Positions 15,657 through 25,243 are shown, numbered from the stretch's first letter. The stretch is DNA of 38,910 bases from Pedobacter borealis DSM 19626 (GCF_000708285.2 NZ_JAUG01000063.1:1-38910), one strand, 5' to 3'. Program-made: numbers and translations. The notes: generated by a model not told the origin, from the letters alone.

Positions 15657-16547
15657 TTAGCCTAAGAAAGATTTAGCCGTCAAAGCCAAAGCTGCTCTGG
15701 TTTTCAGCGGCCATTCCTCTCCAATTGCAGCCTTTATTTTTTGATTGCTCACTTCATAATTTTCGGTGAGCTTATTTAATTTCTCCGTGTTTAGCGGTAG
15801 GTGCAAAACATTTCCAACCTTTGCAACAAACTTGATCAGCGTTTTTGAAACATGCCATAATTTTGCCGTTTGACCACTAGATTCAGCCAAAATAGACACT
15901 ACTTCATTTGTAGACAGTGCTTCATCGTCTGCCACCTGGTAAATGCCAGACTCAACATCTTTTTCGATCAGCTTCTGTATAACAAAACATAAATTTTCTA
16001 CGCTTAAAAAAGATCTCTTATTCTCAAAACTTGCAAGCGGATAGAGAATTCCTTTCTTAACGATTTGATAGAGTAAATTTAAGTTACCTTTGTTCCCCGG
16101 GCCATGAATCATACAGGGACGAAGTATATAATAGCGCTTACCTTTGGGAAGAGGTTGTGCTTTTATGTATTCTTCGGCCATAAGTTTTGATTTACCATAG
16201 TCCGTCTGAGGATTTGGAGCCGTATCTTCAGTCAATATACCTTCTACAACATCGGCAACAGCCTTTACAGAGCTTATGAATATAAATTTCTTCGCATCTG
16301 ATTTTAAAAAGGCATCGTACAGCTTTTTTGTAAGCTCATAATTAACCTGGTAATATTCTTCCGGATTTGCAGCTTTTTTTAAATCGTGGGCTTTGCCTGC
16401 GAGATGAATTAAAATATCCTCATTTATTTCAATTTTTTGTTCCTTTTTATAACGTATACTCAAACTCCTTAGTTCATGAGAAAACTTAATATATCCTTGA
16501 AGATTTGTTCCTACAAATCCTGTTGATCCTGTTATTAATACTTTCAT
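15657..16547 (-). CDS. NAD-dependent epimerase/dehydratase-family 4-ketoreductase (WbpV-like)
   Basis: 296-residue extended SDR. NAD motif GSTGFVGTN (7-15), catalytic Ser93 region (ISSVKAV), Tyr117-x3-Lys121. Its place just upstream of a WbpL-like transferase and near a WbpM-like dehydratase suggests the WbpV role: reduction of UDP-4-keto-6-deoxy-GlcNAc to UDP-QuiNAc (or the FucNAc epimer). Domain comparison alone would only say SDR reductase or epimerase; substrate is inferred from context. Its ATG overlaps the stop of the preceding glycosyltransferase by one base (TAATG), implying coupled translation. Confidence 0.8.
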   Translation of the reverse strand: MKVLITGSTGFVGTNLQGYIKFSHELRSLSIRYKKEQKIEINEDILIHLAGKAHDLKKAANPEEYYQVNYELTKKLYDAFLKSDAKKFIFISSVKAVADVVEGILTEDTAPNPQTDYGKSKLMAEEYIKAQPLPKGKRYYILRPCMIHGPGNKGNLNLLYQIVKKGILYPLASFENKRSFLSVENLCFVIQKLIEKDVESGIYQVADDEALSTNEVVSILAESSGQTAKLWHVSKTLIKFVAKVGNVLHLPLNTEKLNKLTENYEVSNQKIKAAIGEEWPLKTRAALALTAKSFLG

Positions 16548-17698
16548 TAAACATTTAGTTTTTCAGCTATTAAATTCCAAATTTTAGTCTGCTCAAAATT
16601 TTGCTGAACAAAATCTCTTCCTTGCAATCCATGCTGTCGGGCTACATTTTCGTCTTCTAAATAAAATAAAATTTTATCAGCGATATCTTGTGGTTGATTT
16701 GAAATAAATAACCCTGTTTTATTTTCCTTGATAGACTCATAGCAACCTGTTGCTTTCGTGATAATAACTGGCAACCTCATTGATGAAGCTTCTAAAGAAA
16801 CCGTGGGAAATCCTTCTCGATATGTTGGCAATATAAAAACATCCATAATTGAAAAATAGATAGATGCATCTTGTACAAAATCTGTGAATATAATTGACGA
16901 ATCTAATTTAATCTGAGTCTTTGAGTATTCTGAAATAGAATCCCTATCTTCTATTGGCCCTATTAAAAGTAGCTTGGCTTCTGGAAATTTTATTTTAACT
17001 ATTCCCCATGCTAAAATTAGATCATCAATCCCCTTATCTTTTACTAATCGTCCGACATAACCAACAACTTTATTCTCTGAAGAAATATTGTATCTATTGC
17101 TTAATTCTATGACATCATCCTTATTTTTTTTCTCTGGATTATATTTTTCTTCTGTATCGATACCATTACATGTACCTAAACCCAAAACTACATTTTTACT
17201 TGCATCACTTAGCTTGTCTCTTTCACTAATTTCTTTGACTGAATAACTTACACAAACGACCTTTTTTGCAAAAAAACCTGTGAGTCGTTCTATATTTTTA
17301 AGTACACTTTTTTTTAATCCCCTACTTGTTTCATAAATAATTCCGTGCCTAAAGTAGATTCTGTTTGACACACCTGCCAGAGAAGAAGCAATCATTGCTA
17401 CCATACCTCCTTTGGGAGTATGTCCTACTACTATATCAATCCTATGCTTTTTTATGTACTGATAAATCTTAATTATTGCTTTTAAATCTTGTAATGGGCT
17501 TATATATCTTGTAATCTCAACACTAAAAGGTATATACTTTAATTCTTTAGAGGATCCTAAAAAATCGTTTGAAGGGGTACACCCTAAGTGATATTCATTT
17601 CCGGATTTTTTTTCTAAATACTGAAACTGTCTACCAAAAAAATGATTTATAACAAACGACACTGTTATTATATGTAGTACTTTTTTGTTTTCCTTCAT
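16547..17698 (-). CDS. Glycosyltransferase family 4
   Basis: 383 residues with the GT-B fold of family GT4. N-terminal domain: KVLHIITVSF..., HTPKGGMVA, FRHGIIYE. C-terminal nucleotide-sugar domain: VGYVGRLVKDKGIDDLI, then EGFPTVSLEASS, the E-x7-E donor-binding motif. Similar to CapM/PglA-like transferases that add HexNAc residues to lipid-linked oligosaccharides on the cytosolic face. Starts with a one-base TAATG overlap with the gene before it. Markedly AT-rich and lysine/isoleucine-rich compared with the flanking enzymes of the locus. Donor and linkage cannot be read from sequence. Confidence 0.88.
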   Translation of the reverse strand: MKENKKVLHIITVSFVINHFFGRQFQYLEKKSGNEYHLGCTPSNDFLGSSKELKYIPFSVEITRYISPLQDLKAIIKIYQYIKKHRIDIVVGHTPKGGMVAMIASSLAGVSNRIYFRHGIIYETSRGLKKSVLKNIERLTGFFAKKVVCVSYSVKEISERDKLSDASKNVVLGLGTCNGIDTEEKYNPEKKNKDDVIELSNRYNISSENKVVGYVGRLVKDKGIDDLILAWGIVKIKFPEAKLLLIGPIEDRDSISEYSKTQIKLDSSIIFTDFVQDASIYFSIMDVFILPTYREGFPTVSLEASSMRLPVIITKATGCYESIKENKTGLFISNQPQDIADKILFYLEDENVARQHGLQGRDFVQQNFEQTKIWNLIAEKLNV

Positions 17699-18789
17699 TA
17701 TTTTAAGAGTTCATTATACAACTCAATCTGTTTATCTACCATACCCTTAATATCATACAGCTTTGCCCGTTCAAAACCAGCTACTGCAATTTTATTATAG
17801 TAAATCCTATCATTTAGTAACTCCTGTATTTTTGTAGCAAGTTCCTTTTCATTACCTTTTTCAAACAATATCCCAACACCTTCAACAAGTTGAAAAACAC
17901 CTGGTACATTAGATGCAACCACAGGTTTCTTAACGGCCATACCTTCGATAACAGATAAAGGCATTCCTTCCCAATGAGAACTAATAATTACAACATCAGA
18001 TGATTTCATCAGTATAGGAACATCTAGCCTTACCCCTAAAAAGCAAACCCTTTTTTGTAAATTCAAATCCTCAACCAACCTTTCTAAATCATTCCTAAAT
18101 ACTCCATCTCCTACCAAAAGCAATTTAATGTTAGGCGGCAAATATTGCAAAGATTTTATTGTAGTTGTCTGATCCTTCTGATAACGAAAACCAGCTACTT
18201 GTATCAACAACTTATCTGACTCCAAGATATTTTTATCAATGTCATTTTTACCAATAGAATTAGCTTTATTGAACAAGTCAACGTTAATTCCATTTTCTAC
18301 AATAACCAACTTATTTGAATCCAAATCTGCATGGTTTATCAATACATTTTTAATCTCCAATGTGATACAGACTACCTTATCATAAAACCTATAAATAAAC
18401 CTATCCATAAACCTAAAAATGGAATATTCAATTCTTGTGTTTGAGGTGCTATGCTCTGTAAAGACTAGTTTAGTTTTAGAAAAAGAAATCAACTTTGCCA
18501 AAACAACCCAATATTGAGCGGGAAAAAGATGAACGTGAAATAAGTCGTATTTTTTTAGAAATTTAATAATTTTAAAAATATTTAAGGGGTTATAAATATT
18601 TTTAGAACTAAGTGTATAAATATCACAACAATCCATTTCTTTTAACTTATTTAAATAAGGATAATTTGTAGCATCAATAAGCAACAAATCTACCCTACAT
18701 CCTTTTTGATTAAACAATGGTATAGTATCTAATAACAATTTTTCTGCACCCCCCATACCTAAATTATTTATTACATGAAGTATTTTCAT
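17698..18789 (-). CDS. Glycosyltransferase family 4
   Basis: 363 residues, GT-B fold. N-terminus KILHVINNLGMGGAEKLLLD is the classical GT4 start with the glycine-rich acceptor loop; FTEHSTSNTR follows; the donor domain holds VAGFRYQKDQ and EGMPLSVIEGMA (E-x7-E). Cytosolic, probably adds one sugar to the undecaprenyl-linked unit. Overlaps the upstream glycosyltransferase by four bases (ATGA). Donor unknown. Confidence 0.88.
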   Translation of the reverse strand: MKILHVINNLGMGGAEKLLLDTIPLFNQKGCRVDLLLIDATNYPYLNKLKEMDCCDIYTLSSKNIYNPLNIFKIIKFLKKYDLFHVHLFPAQYWVVLAKLISFSKTKLVFTEHSTSNTRIEYSIFRFMDRFIYRFYDKVVCITLEIKNVLINHADLDSNKLVIVENGINVDLFNKANSIGKNDIDKNILESDKLLIQVAGFRYQKDQTTTIKSLQYLPPNIKLLLVGDGVFRNDLERLVEDLNLQKRVCFLGVRLDVPILMKSSDVVIISSHWEGMPLSVIEGMAVKKPVVASNVPGVFQLVEGVGILFEKGNEKELATKIQELLNDRIYYNKIAVAGFERAKLYDIKGMVDKQIELYNELLK

Positions 18790-19700
18790 CTTAGTATGAG
18801 GAGTTTAAAAATCAAATAAAATCTACTTTCTCTTAAAACAAATTTATTTTCAAGAACAAGCTTTATCTTCTTAAATAAGGATGTTTTTTTGTCCAATATT
18901 TGAAAATAATCCTTTATCAAATTTATCTTTGCAAATGCAATCTGTTTTTCGTGTGTCGAGACTATCTCCTTTAAATAATTCAACATATTTTCATCATACA
19001 AAAACGACTTGTTTTTAAACAACCAAATCAACCTTTCTTTAAAAGTTAAATTTTGCTTTGTCGTTGCACTATCGTGCCGTCTATATAACATCATTGCGGA
19101 TGGTATATGATAAACTTCACCCAACAATAGAGCAATTAAAGAAACATGATAATCGTGGACTGGGCAATTTAAAAAAAAAGGAACTAACTTTTCTTTTAAT
19201 TTTTCATTAAATATCATAGTCGATCCTTGATAGCCCGCATTCGAAAACAAAAAATTTCTTAGGCTAGGTTCTACTGTCAGTGTATAGTTATTTCCAAATT
19301 GATCCGAAAGAGTTTCGCTTGTCAATACAGAATTAGAAAAAACTAATGTAGAAACGTCACCTTTCTCTACTTTCTTGATAAAAGAAAGAGAAACTTCTAT
19401 CTTGTTCTCAAACCAAATATCGTCTTGATCAGCAAACATTGTATATGGGGCTTTACAATAAGAAAGAACTTGTTCAAAATTTCGAGAAACACGAAGATTT
19501 CCTAAGTTATCCTCTATCAAGTATATTCGAGAGTCTTTTTTAATGTATTCACGAACAATACTAACCGTATTATCATTACTACCGTCATCTCGCACAAACA
19601 GCCTCCAATCCTCAAATGTTTGAGAAATAATGCTGTCCAATTGGTCTTTAATATATTTCTCGCCATTGTATGTTGCCATTGCAATATCTACTACGCTCAT
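18786..19700 (-). CDS. Glycosyltransferase family 2
   Basis: 304 residues with GT-A fold. N-terminal nucleotide-binding segment VDIAMATYNGEKYIKDQLDS, then VRDDGSNDNT and the metal-binding FADQDDIWF. In family 2, similar proteins are often rhamnosyl- or hexosyltransferases of O-antigen loci, but the donor here is unknown. The C-terminal 80 residues are basic and may contact the membrane. Four-base ATGA overlap with the Wzy gene upstream. Confidence 0.87.
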   Translation of the reverse strand: MSVVDIAMATYNGEKYIKDQLDSIISQTFEDWRLFVRDDGSNDNTVSIVREYIKKDSRIYLIEDNLGNLRVSRNFEQVLSYCKAPYTMFADQDDIWFENKIEVSLSFIKKVEKGDVSTLVFSNSVLTSETLSDQFGNNYTLTVEPSLRNFLFSNAGYQGSTMIFNEKLKEKLVPFFLNCPVHDYHVSLIALLLGEVYHIPSAMMLYRRHDSATTKQNLTFKERLIWLFKNKSFLYDENMLNYLKEIVSTHEKQIAFAKINLIKDYFQILDKKTSLFKKIKLVLENKFVLRESRFYLIFKLLILR

Positions 19701-20746
19701 AAATCAAAATCAAAATAATAAGGTCTAACAAATTCACTATTAACATAATTAATCCATACCAAAAATGTACAGAGTAATATAACCAAAATAGTTACCACCC
19801 AACGTGGATTTATAATGACAATCAACATCGGTATGAGCAAGCATTCACATATCCATAATAAATCTGCTACTCTAAATGCTGCACCCGGAAGAGCTGCTAA
19901 AAATATTAAAAAGAAAATACCCATTATGTACATCTTCAAATAAAGATAAAAACCTTTGAATCTTATACCTAATGGTTTTGAAAATATAATAAGAGGCGAT
20001 ACAATAAATATTTTTATGAGAATAAAAACGCTAAACACATTCACGCTTTTAACTATATCAGTATTCCACTCACTGTATGCAATAGCAAGGGTTTGAACGT
20101 ATGATATAGGAATCATCATCAACAATGATAATGCATTTATATTTATAAAATACATCAAATAAGCTAGAGGAATGAGCGATATAAATAAATTTAAGTTCTT
20201 CTTATTGTCTTTTAAAATAAAATAAAACAAAAAGAACATGGCGAATGAAAAATGGAAAAATGTTGCAAGCAATAAATACCCAAATGTTTGTCGTTTTTTA
20301 TTATCTATCCAATAACTGAATGACAACAATGTAAAACCAACTGCCACACCTGCCCTTATGGCATTCAAATCATGTATTACATAGCAAGAAGCAAAATAAA
20401 CTGCTAAAGACAAGAAAAAATATGGAGCCAGCTGTTTTAAAGCAATAAATAAAAGCGAAACAGACAAAAAAGCATAAGTTATAAAAACCAGTTTTTCAGA
20501 TCCCAACAAATCGTAGCAAAAATAGGATATCAAATAAAATGATGGTTCAGCAATACCCCATTTATCCTTAATAGACATCAAATAATTACCATGATCATTA
20601 TCAACTCCCTCTCCACGAAATCCTGCAACTATAAAAAGAAAAAACCATAAAAAAATATACAACCATAAACTCTGATTCGTAAATTTGTATTTATAAATCG
20701 AACCAAAACCTATGATTATAAAAAACAAAAAAAAATAGAACCACAT
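19697..20746 (-). CDS. wzy: EpsG-type O-antigen/polysaccharide polymerase (Wzy)
   Basis: 349 residues, about ten membrane segments with aromatic, Ile/Leu-rich helices. Near residues 40-55 it has FRGEGVDNDHGNY, resembling the GxDxxxY-type motif after the second helix of EpsG-family polymerases, and the later RAGVAVGF segment also fits. It would link lipid-borne repeat units in the periplasm. It is the only candidate polymerase in the locus, lies between glycosyltransferases, and chain length would be set by the Wzz encoded upstream. Assignment as Wzy is by topology, motif and context, since these proteins share little sequence. Confidence 0.8.
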   Translation of the reverse strand: MWFYFFLFFIIIGFGSIYKYKFTNQSLWLYIFLWFFLFIVAGFRGEGVDNDHGNYLMSIKDKWGIAEPSFYLISYFCYDLLGSEKLVFITYAFLSVSLLFIALKQLAPYFFLSLAVYFASCYVIHDLNAIRAGVAVGFTLLSFSYWIDNKKRQTFGYLLLATFFHFSFAMFFLFYFILKDNKKNLNLFISLIPLAYLMYFININALSLLMMIPISYVQTLAIAYSEWNTDIVKSVNVFSVFILIKIFIVSPLIIFSKPLGIRFKGFYLYLKMYIMGIFFLIFLAALPGAAFRVADLLWICECLLIPMLIVIINPRWVVTILVILLCTFLVWINYVNSEFVRPYYFDFDL

Positions 20747-20749
20747 AAT

Positions 20750-21817
20750 TTAGACTTTTAAAATAAAAGAAGTCAGTTTCGAAGGTTTATTTTCGGCATT
20801 TATTCTACAATATATTTCGTGATTTTTAAAACTTTTAATTTCTTTCAGCTTTTCAATTTTCAGTTTATCTAAATTAATAAAATCAAATCCTAGCTCATAA
20901 AAATCTCCAATTTTATTACTTAGAGTTATACAAGTCATACCATATGCTAAATATTCAATTATCTTGGTAGGACAAGCAACATTATTTACATCAACATCAT
21001 CTCTCAAAACAAATCCATAATGAGCTTTCTTGTAATATTTATCTAACTCATTGGGGCTAACAGAATCAATAAAAATATTTTTCTTATCACTTAGTCCATT
21101 TATATTAAACATTTCCTGCATTTTTTGCTTTTGGCCTGTAAGTATATAAAAATAAGAATTGGGTATATCTACTATCTTTTTTATACTCTCTACCATCAAT
21201 GGAATGTTCTGATAACCCTGCATATTTCCTGCATAAAGTATATTTATTTTATCTCCCTTTTCTTCAAATCCATTTTCAATATTTATGGTATTTGGAAGTA
21301 TCGGATAAACCAAAAAATCGGCTTTTATATCGTTATACTTTTTACAAAAATGTTTTCTCATAGCATTAGTAACAACAATTATTTTTGTTGATTTCTTAAT
21401 TACTAATCTTTCAAGTACTGAATAAACAAACTGTTTTAGTTTACTATGCCCTGCCAGTTTTATTTCCTCTGGAATTATTCCATGAACATCCCATACAAAA
21501 TTATTTCCTTTAAAAAAGGGCAGAAAAAATATCCCTGCTAAACTCATTCCATAAAGAGAGTGACAATAAACAACATCTGCATCTTTCAATTTTCTTAATA
21601 ACAAGAAAAAGGAAAGCCAAATTGATAAATTTATTTCTACAATATTATTATCAACTTCTTTATGCTCTGTTTTAAAAGTTTTAAACCTAGGGATTATATA
21701 TGTCTTTTTATATTCATTATTTCCAAACATCTTGTCAACAGCATCAACCCTTTGCATCATTCCTTCCTTTATATTTTCTGGTGTTGAAAATGGAGCTAAA
21801 AAAACTATTTTTTTCAT
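20750..21817 (-). CDS. Glycosyltransferase, GT4-like
   Basis: 355 residues. N-terminal domain KKIVFLAPFSTPENIKEGM with VYCHSLYG and FVWDVHGIIPEE; C-terminal domain INILYAGNMQGYQN and ACPTKIIEYLAYGM, a common donor-site segment in GT4 relatives, although the classical second glutamate spacing is not obvious. Very AT-rich with long A/T runs, the most compositionally deviant gene in the locus. Lies 3 bases before the Wzy gene and 2 bases after wecB. Donor unknown. Confidence 0.8.
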   Translation of the reverse strand: MKKIVFLAPFSTPENIKEGMMQRVDAVDKMFGNNEYKKTYIIPRFKTFKTEHKEVDNNIVEINLSIWLSFFLLLRKLKDADVVYCHSLYGMSLAGIFFLPFFKGNNFVWDVHGIIPEEIKLAGHSKLKQFVYSVLERLVIKKSTKIIVVTNAMRKHFCKKYNDIKADFLVYPILPNTINIENGFEEKGDKINILYAGNMQGYQNIPLMVESIKKIVDIPNSYFYILTGQKQKMQEMFNINGLSDKKNIFIDSVSPNELDKYYKKAHYGFVLRDDVDVNNVACPTKIIEYLAYGMTCITLSNKIGDFYELGFDFINLDKLKIEKLKEIKSFKNHEIYCRINAENKPSKLTSFILKV

Positions 21818-21819
21818 AT

Positions 21820-22932
21820 TTATCCGAATATTTTAACTATTCCCAAACAAGCATTCCCTTCACCATATGGATTATGCGCTTTACTCATTTTTTCATATAA
21901 ATCTGTATCTGTCAACAAAACAGAGGCTTGTTTTACAATCTCAGAAGTTTTAGTACCAACCAAAATAACCGTCCCTGCCTCTAAGGCTTCAGGTCGCTCA
22001 GTAGTATCACGCATTACCAACACTGGTTTCCCTAAACTGGGCGCTTCTTCTTGTATACCACCGCTATCTGTAACAATTATTTTTGCTTGCTTCATTAACC
22101 AAACGAACGCTGGATAATTTAACGGTGATATTAATTTTACATTTACTATACCTCCTAAAATTTCATTAACAGGTTTCTGAACATTTGGATTAAGATGTAC
22201 TGGATAAATAATCTGAACATTTTGCTCTAACGCTAATTGCTTTAAAGCTTGACAAATATTTACAAATCCATCACCAAAATTTTCTCTTCGGTGTCCTGTA
22301 ACTAAAACTAGATCTTTAGTAGTATCAACAATAGATTTCAAGAAATCAATCTGAGGATCTTCAATATATTCTACTCTGTCTTTTGCAAACAAAAGAGCAT
22401 CTATAACAGTGTTCCCTGATACAAAAATGCATTCAGGATTAATCCCTTCATTTAATAAATTTTGCTTTGCTTGTTTAGTAGGTGCAAAATGAACATCAGC
22501 CAATCTACCAGTTATTTGGCGATTCATCTCTTCAGGAAATGGTGACGATTTATTATTTGTTCGCAAACCCGCTTCAATATGACATATTTTTGCTCCTGCG
22601 TAAAACGCAGCCAGAGCAGTAGCAGTTGATGTAGTAGTATCTCCATGAACAAAGACATAATCCGGACTAAAGCTTTCCAAAATTGGCTTCATTGATACGA
22701 TAACATCAGCTGTTAATGTAAATAGATTTTGTCCTGGCTTCATTAGATTCAAATCATAATCAGGCGCAATTTCAAAGAATTCTAGTACCTGATCTAACAT
22801 TTCTCTATGTTGTGCAGTAACACATACTTTTATATCAAATTTATCTTTGTTTTTTTGGAATTCCTTAACCAAAGGAGCCATTTTTATAGCCTCAGGGCGA
22901 GTTCCAAATACTAATAATATCTTTTTTTTCAA
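21820..22932 (-). CDS. wecB: Non-hydrolysing UDP-N-acetylglucosamine 2-epimerase
   Basis: Converts UDP-GlcNAc to UDP-ManNAc, a donor or precursor for ManNAc-containing units. 370 residues, normal length. Motifs: FGTRPEAIKMAPLV, HGDTTSTATA, HIEAGLRT, TGHRRENFG and DSGGIQEEAPSLGKPVLVMR. No UDP-ManNAc dehydrogenase (wecC) is in the locus, so ManNAc itself is the likely product. Starts at TTG within TTGA, overlapping the upstream stop codon by four bases and preceded by AAAGAG, a plausible ribosome binding site; no ATG is available near the conserved N-terminus. FnlC/WbjD-type function is a less likely alternative, since no FnlA/WbjB-type dehydratase is present. Confidence 0.93.
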   Translation of the reverse strand: MKKKILLVFGTRPEAIKMAPLVKEFQKNKDKFDIKVCVTAQHREMLDQVLEFFEIAPDYDLNLMKPGQNLFTLTADVIVSMKPILESFSPDYVFVHGDTTTSTATALAAFYAGAKICHIEAGLRTNNKSSPFPEEMNRQITGRLADVHFAPTKQAKQNLLNEGINPECIFVSGNTVIDALLFAKDRVEYIEDPQIDFLKSIVDTTKDLVLVTGHRRENFGDGFVNICQALKQLALEQNVQIIYPVHLNPNVQKPVNEILGGIVNVKLISPLNYPAFVWLMKQAKIIVTDSGGIQEEAPSLGKPVLVMRDTTERPEALEAGTVILVGTKTSEIVKQASVLLTDTDLYEKMSKAHNPYGEGNACLGIVKIFG

Positions 22933-23882
22933 CTCTTTAATTTTTTTGTAATTTTATCTACTATTTTAGCAACAATCAATTTATAAAAATAAAAATCAAA
23001 TAATGAGAATTTTAGAAAACCCCATTTGTATTTGTATTGAACTTTAGCCGTAATTAAAGCTCCTAATCCCGAATCTATGATCGCCTGTTTTACTTTCCAG
23101 ATATCACGTTTTCTATACCCAGATTTTCTATAATATTCATAAACATCTAATATGAAATATAAGTTTATTAACGCCAATCTATCATCCCATTCTTTTTCGT
23201 GAACCATAACTGAAAGTAATGGTTCCTTAATATAAATAACATCTTCATCAGATTTAATAACAGATGTGATCACATGAGTATGAGGAAATAAACTTCTGTA
23301 ATCATCCCAAGAATTCGTCGAAAAAATAGATTTATCATAGTTTTTAAACCTATCGAGTAAAATTATATTGCAACTAATAAAAGTTGCCATCAAATTCTCA
23401 GCTCGACATTGTTCGCTAAGCAATTGACTCATCTTTATGCGTTTTATATCCTGACCTATCTTAGTACAACCAAAACCTACAATATCTTTTACGGCTAATA
23501 CTCTAAAATTCAAACCTAAAAAAGGGATATTTTGATTTTCAATAAGTATTTTTATTATTATATCAATGCCATTTGAATCAATTACGTCATCATCCCCAAT
23601 TAGCCAAAAATATTTACCAGTTGCATACTCATCTGAAAGTTTAAAAAAATTAAGGTTCGGCCCGAGATTAATTGAATTTCTTAAAATTTTCAAGAAAGAA
23701 TATTCCTTTTTCAATTCAGTTAAAACAACTTTGGTGGTGTCTGTTGAAGCATTATCAGAGACTATAACTTCAATTTTATCCTGATACTTATTAACCTGTT
23801 TTAATATTGCCAACAGACTTATTTGAAGTTTGTCAGCCCTATTATAAGTAGGGATACATATTGAGAGTAGTTTATCATTCAT
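22929..23882 (-). CDS. Glycosyltransferase family 2
   Basis: 317 residues, GT-A fold: LLSICIPTYNRADKLQISL, VSDNASTDTT and the metal-binding WLIGDDDVID. Resembles abequosyltransferase-like GT2 proteins of O-antigen loci (IPTYNRA, GDDD), which is interesting because this locus makes a CDP-3,6-dideoxyhexose; that link is inference only. Overlaps the wzx stop by eight bases. Confidence 0.85.
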   Translation of the reverse strand: MNDKLLSICIPTYNRADKLQISLLAILKQVNKYQDKIEVIVSDNASTDTTKVVLTELKKEYSFLKILRNSINLGPNLNFFKLSDEYATGKYFWLIGDDDVIDSNGIDIIIKILIENQNIPFLGLNFRVLAVKDIVGFGCTKIGQDIKRIKMSQLLSEQCRAENLMATFISCNIILLDRFKNYDKSIFSTNSWDDYRSLFPHTHVITSVIKSDEDVIYIKEPLLSVMVHEKEWDDRLALINLYFILDVYEYYRKSGYRKRDIWKVKQAIIDSGLGALITAKVQYKYKWGFLKFSLFDFYFYKLIVAKIVDKITKKLKS

Positions 23883-25242
23883 TGTGCCATTCTTTTTTCT
23901 TAGTTGTGAAAATAAAATATGTCCAAATAAAAGCTATGATTGTCAAAATTAAATAGCCAAATGTTATTCCCATAACTCCAAAATAACTTCCCATTAACAA
24001 TGTTGACGAAGAACAAAGTATTCCTATAACCACACTTTGCACTAGCATAGGCTCTTGTTTGTGACAACGCATATAAGTTGCCCAAGAAGCAATAAAATGA
24101 TTTAAAAATATTGGAATCATCATAAACAACATTGGTAAATAAGATAAAAAACGATCAGCAAAATTTTTGCCTCCAATTTTTATTTCAAAATAACGTAAAG
24201 AAATAATAACTGCAAAAAGAACAATTAAGACAAATGCGTTCAATAAAGCAGATTGTATAAGGGTTTTATTAAATAAAGCATCTAATTGAACGTAATCCTT
24301 TTTCGCAATTAAACCTGAAAACTTGGGTATTTTAGTCGTTATCCAACTAAAACCTAATGCCATGACAGAATTTAAAACTGTCAATGTCATTCCCATTTGT
24401 CCTGCAATGACTGCACCGTCAGTAGCAAAAAGTACCGGATTGAAAAGTTGAAATATAAAATAACCACTCATCCAACTCAGGGCTATTTTCCATTGATAAG
24501 GAAATATTTCTAAGCGGTAATTAACATGCCAATTTCCTAACCTATGCCAAATAAAAGTTAGCAATTTTCTTTTGTTCCCAAAGAAAATCCATATTGGCAC
24601 TATCGTAAAAGATAAGATTGCGGCAACTGGTGCTGAGAAAAGCTTGTAACCTAAAGAAAACAAAATCAACACAAAACTAAGTTGTACGACTTGCTGAATC
24701 ATCCGAATCTTTGCTACTTCTTTAACATTACCTAATCCTTCAAAAAAGGCTAATATTGGAGAAACCATCAACGAAAGTGAGGTTGTAATGGATAGAATTA
24801 CCCAAGGAATATGCCAATTGACATCTATATTCCCTTTCCCGTATTTATTAAAAAAAAAATACCCCGTTATGAGCAAGCCAAAAAATAACAATACTGAAAT
24901 AATGGCAAACCATTTGGCCGTAAACCGTAACAAGGAAGCCAATCTTGAACTCGATTCTTCCGAACCTGAAAAACTTATTTGATTATGCCAGGTTAAATTA
25001 GCATTTTCATGTGCCACAAACTGTGTTATAATACCAGACAAACCCAGCTCAAAGAAGATTTGTATTGCCAAAATACTCCCGAAGGTATAATAATAACCCT
25101 GTTCCACTTTGGTCAGGCATTTTGCTACGAACAGCAAAATTACAACACCACCAGCAGCTTGAATAACTCTTGATAATATAGTGAAAGCTATGGCTCCGTC
25201 AATTCCTAGTTTATTTGACCCTCTTTTTATTAATTTTATCAC
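23875..25242 (-). CDS. wzx: Lipid-linked repeat-unit flippase, Wzx/PST family
   Basis: 455 residues with 12-14 membrane segments, PST/MATE-like exporter. The N-terminus (GAIAFTILSRVIQAAGG, VEQGYYYTFGSIL) is typical of Wzx proteins. It would flip the completed undecaprenyl-PP-linked unit to the periplasm. Start is GTG, placed one base after the stop of rfbH (TAATGTG); no suitable ATG occurs before the first membrane helix. Forms the border between the sugar-nucleotide module and the AT-rich glycosyltransferase block. Confidence 0.88.
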   Translation of the reverse strand: MIKLIKRGSNKLGIDGAIAFTILSRVIQAAGGVVILLFVAKCLTKVEQGYYYTFGSILAIQIFFELGLSGIITQFVAHENANLTWHNQISFSGSEESSSRLASLLRFTAKWFAIISVLLFFGLLITGYFFFNKYGKGNIDVNWHIPWVILSITTSLSLMVSPILAFFEGLGNVKEVAKIRMIQQVVQLSFVLILFSLGYKLFSAPVAAILSFTIVPIWIFFGNKRKLLTFIWHRLGNWHVNYRLEIFPYQWKIALSWMSGYFIFQLFNPVLFATDGAVIAGQMGMTLTVLNSVMALGFSWITTKIPKFSGLIAKKDYVQLDALFNKTLIQSALLNAFVLIVLFAVIISLRYFEIKIGGKNFADRFLSYLPMLFMMIPIFLNHFIASWATYMRCHKQEPMLVQSVVIGILCSSSTLLMGSYFGVMGITFGYLILTIIAFIWTYFIFTTKKKEWHNE

Positions 25243-25243
25243 A

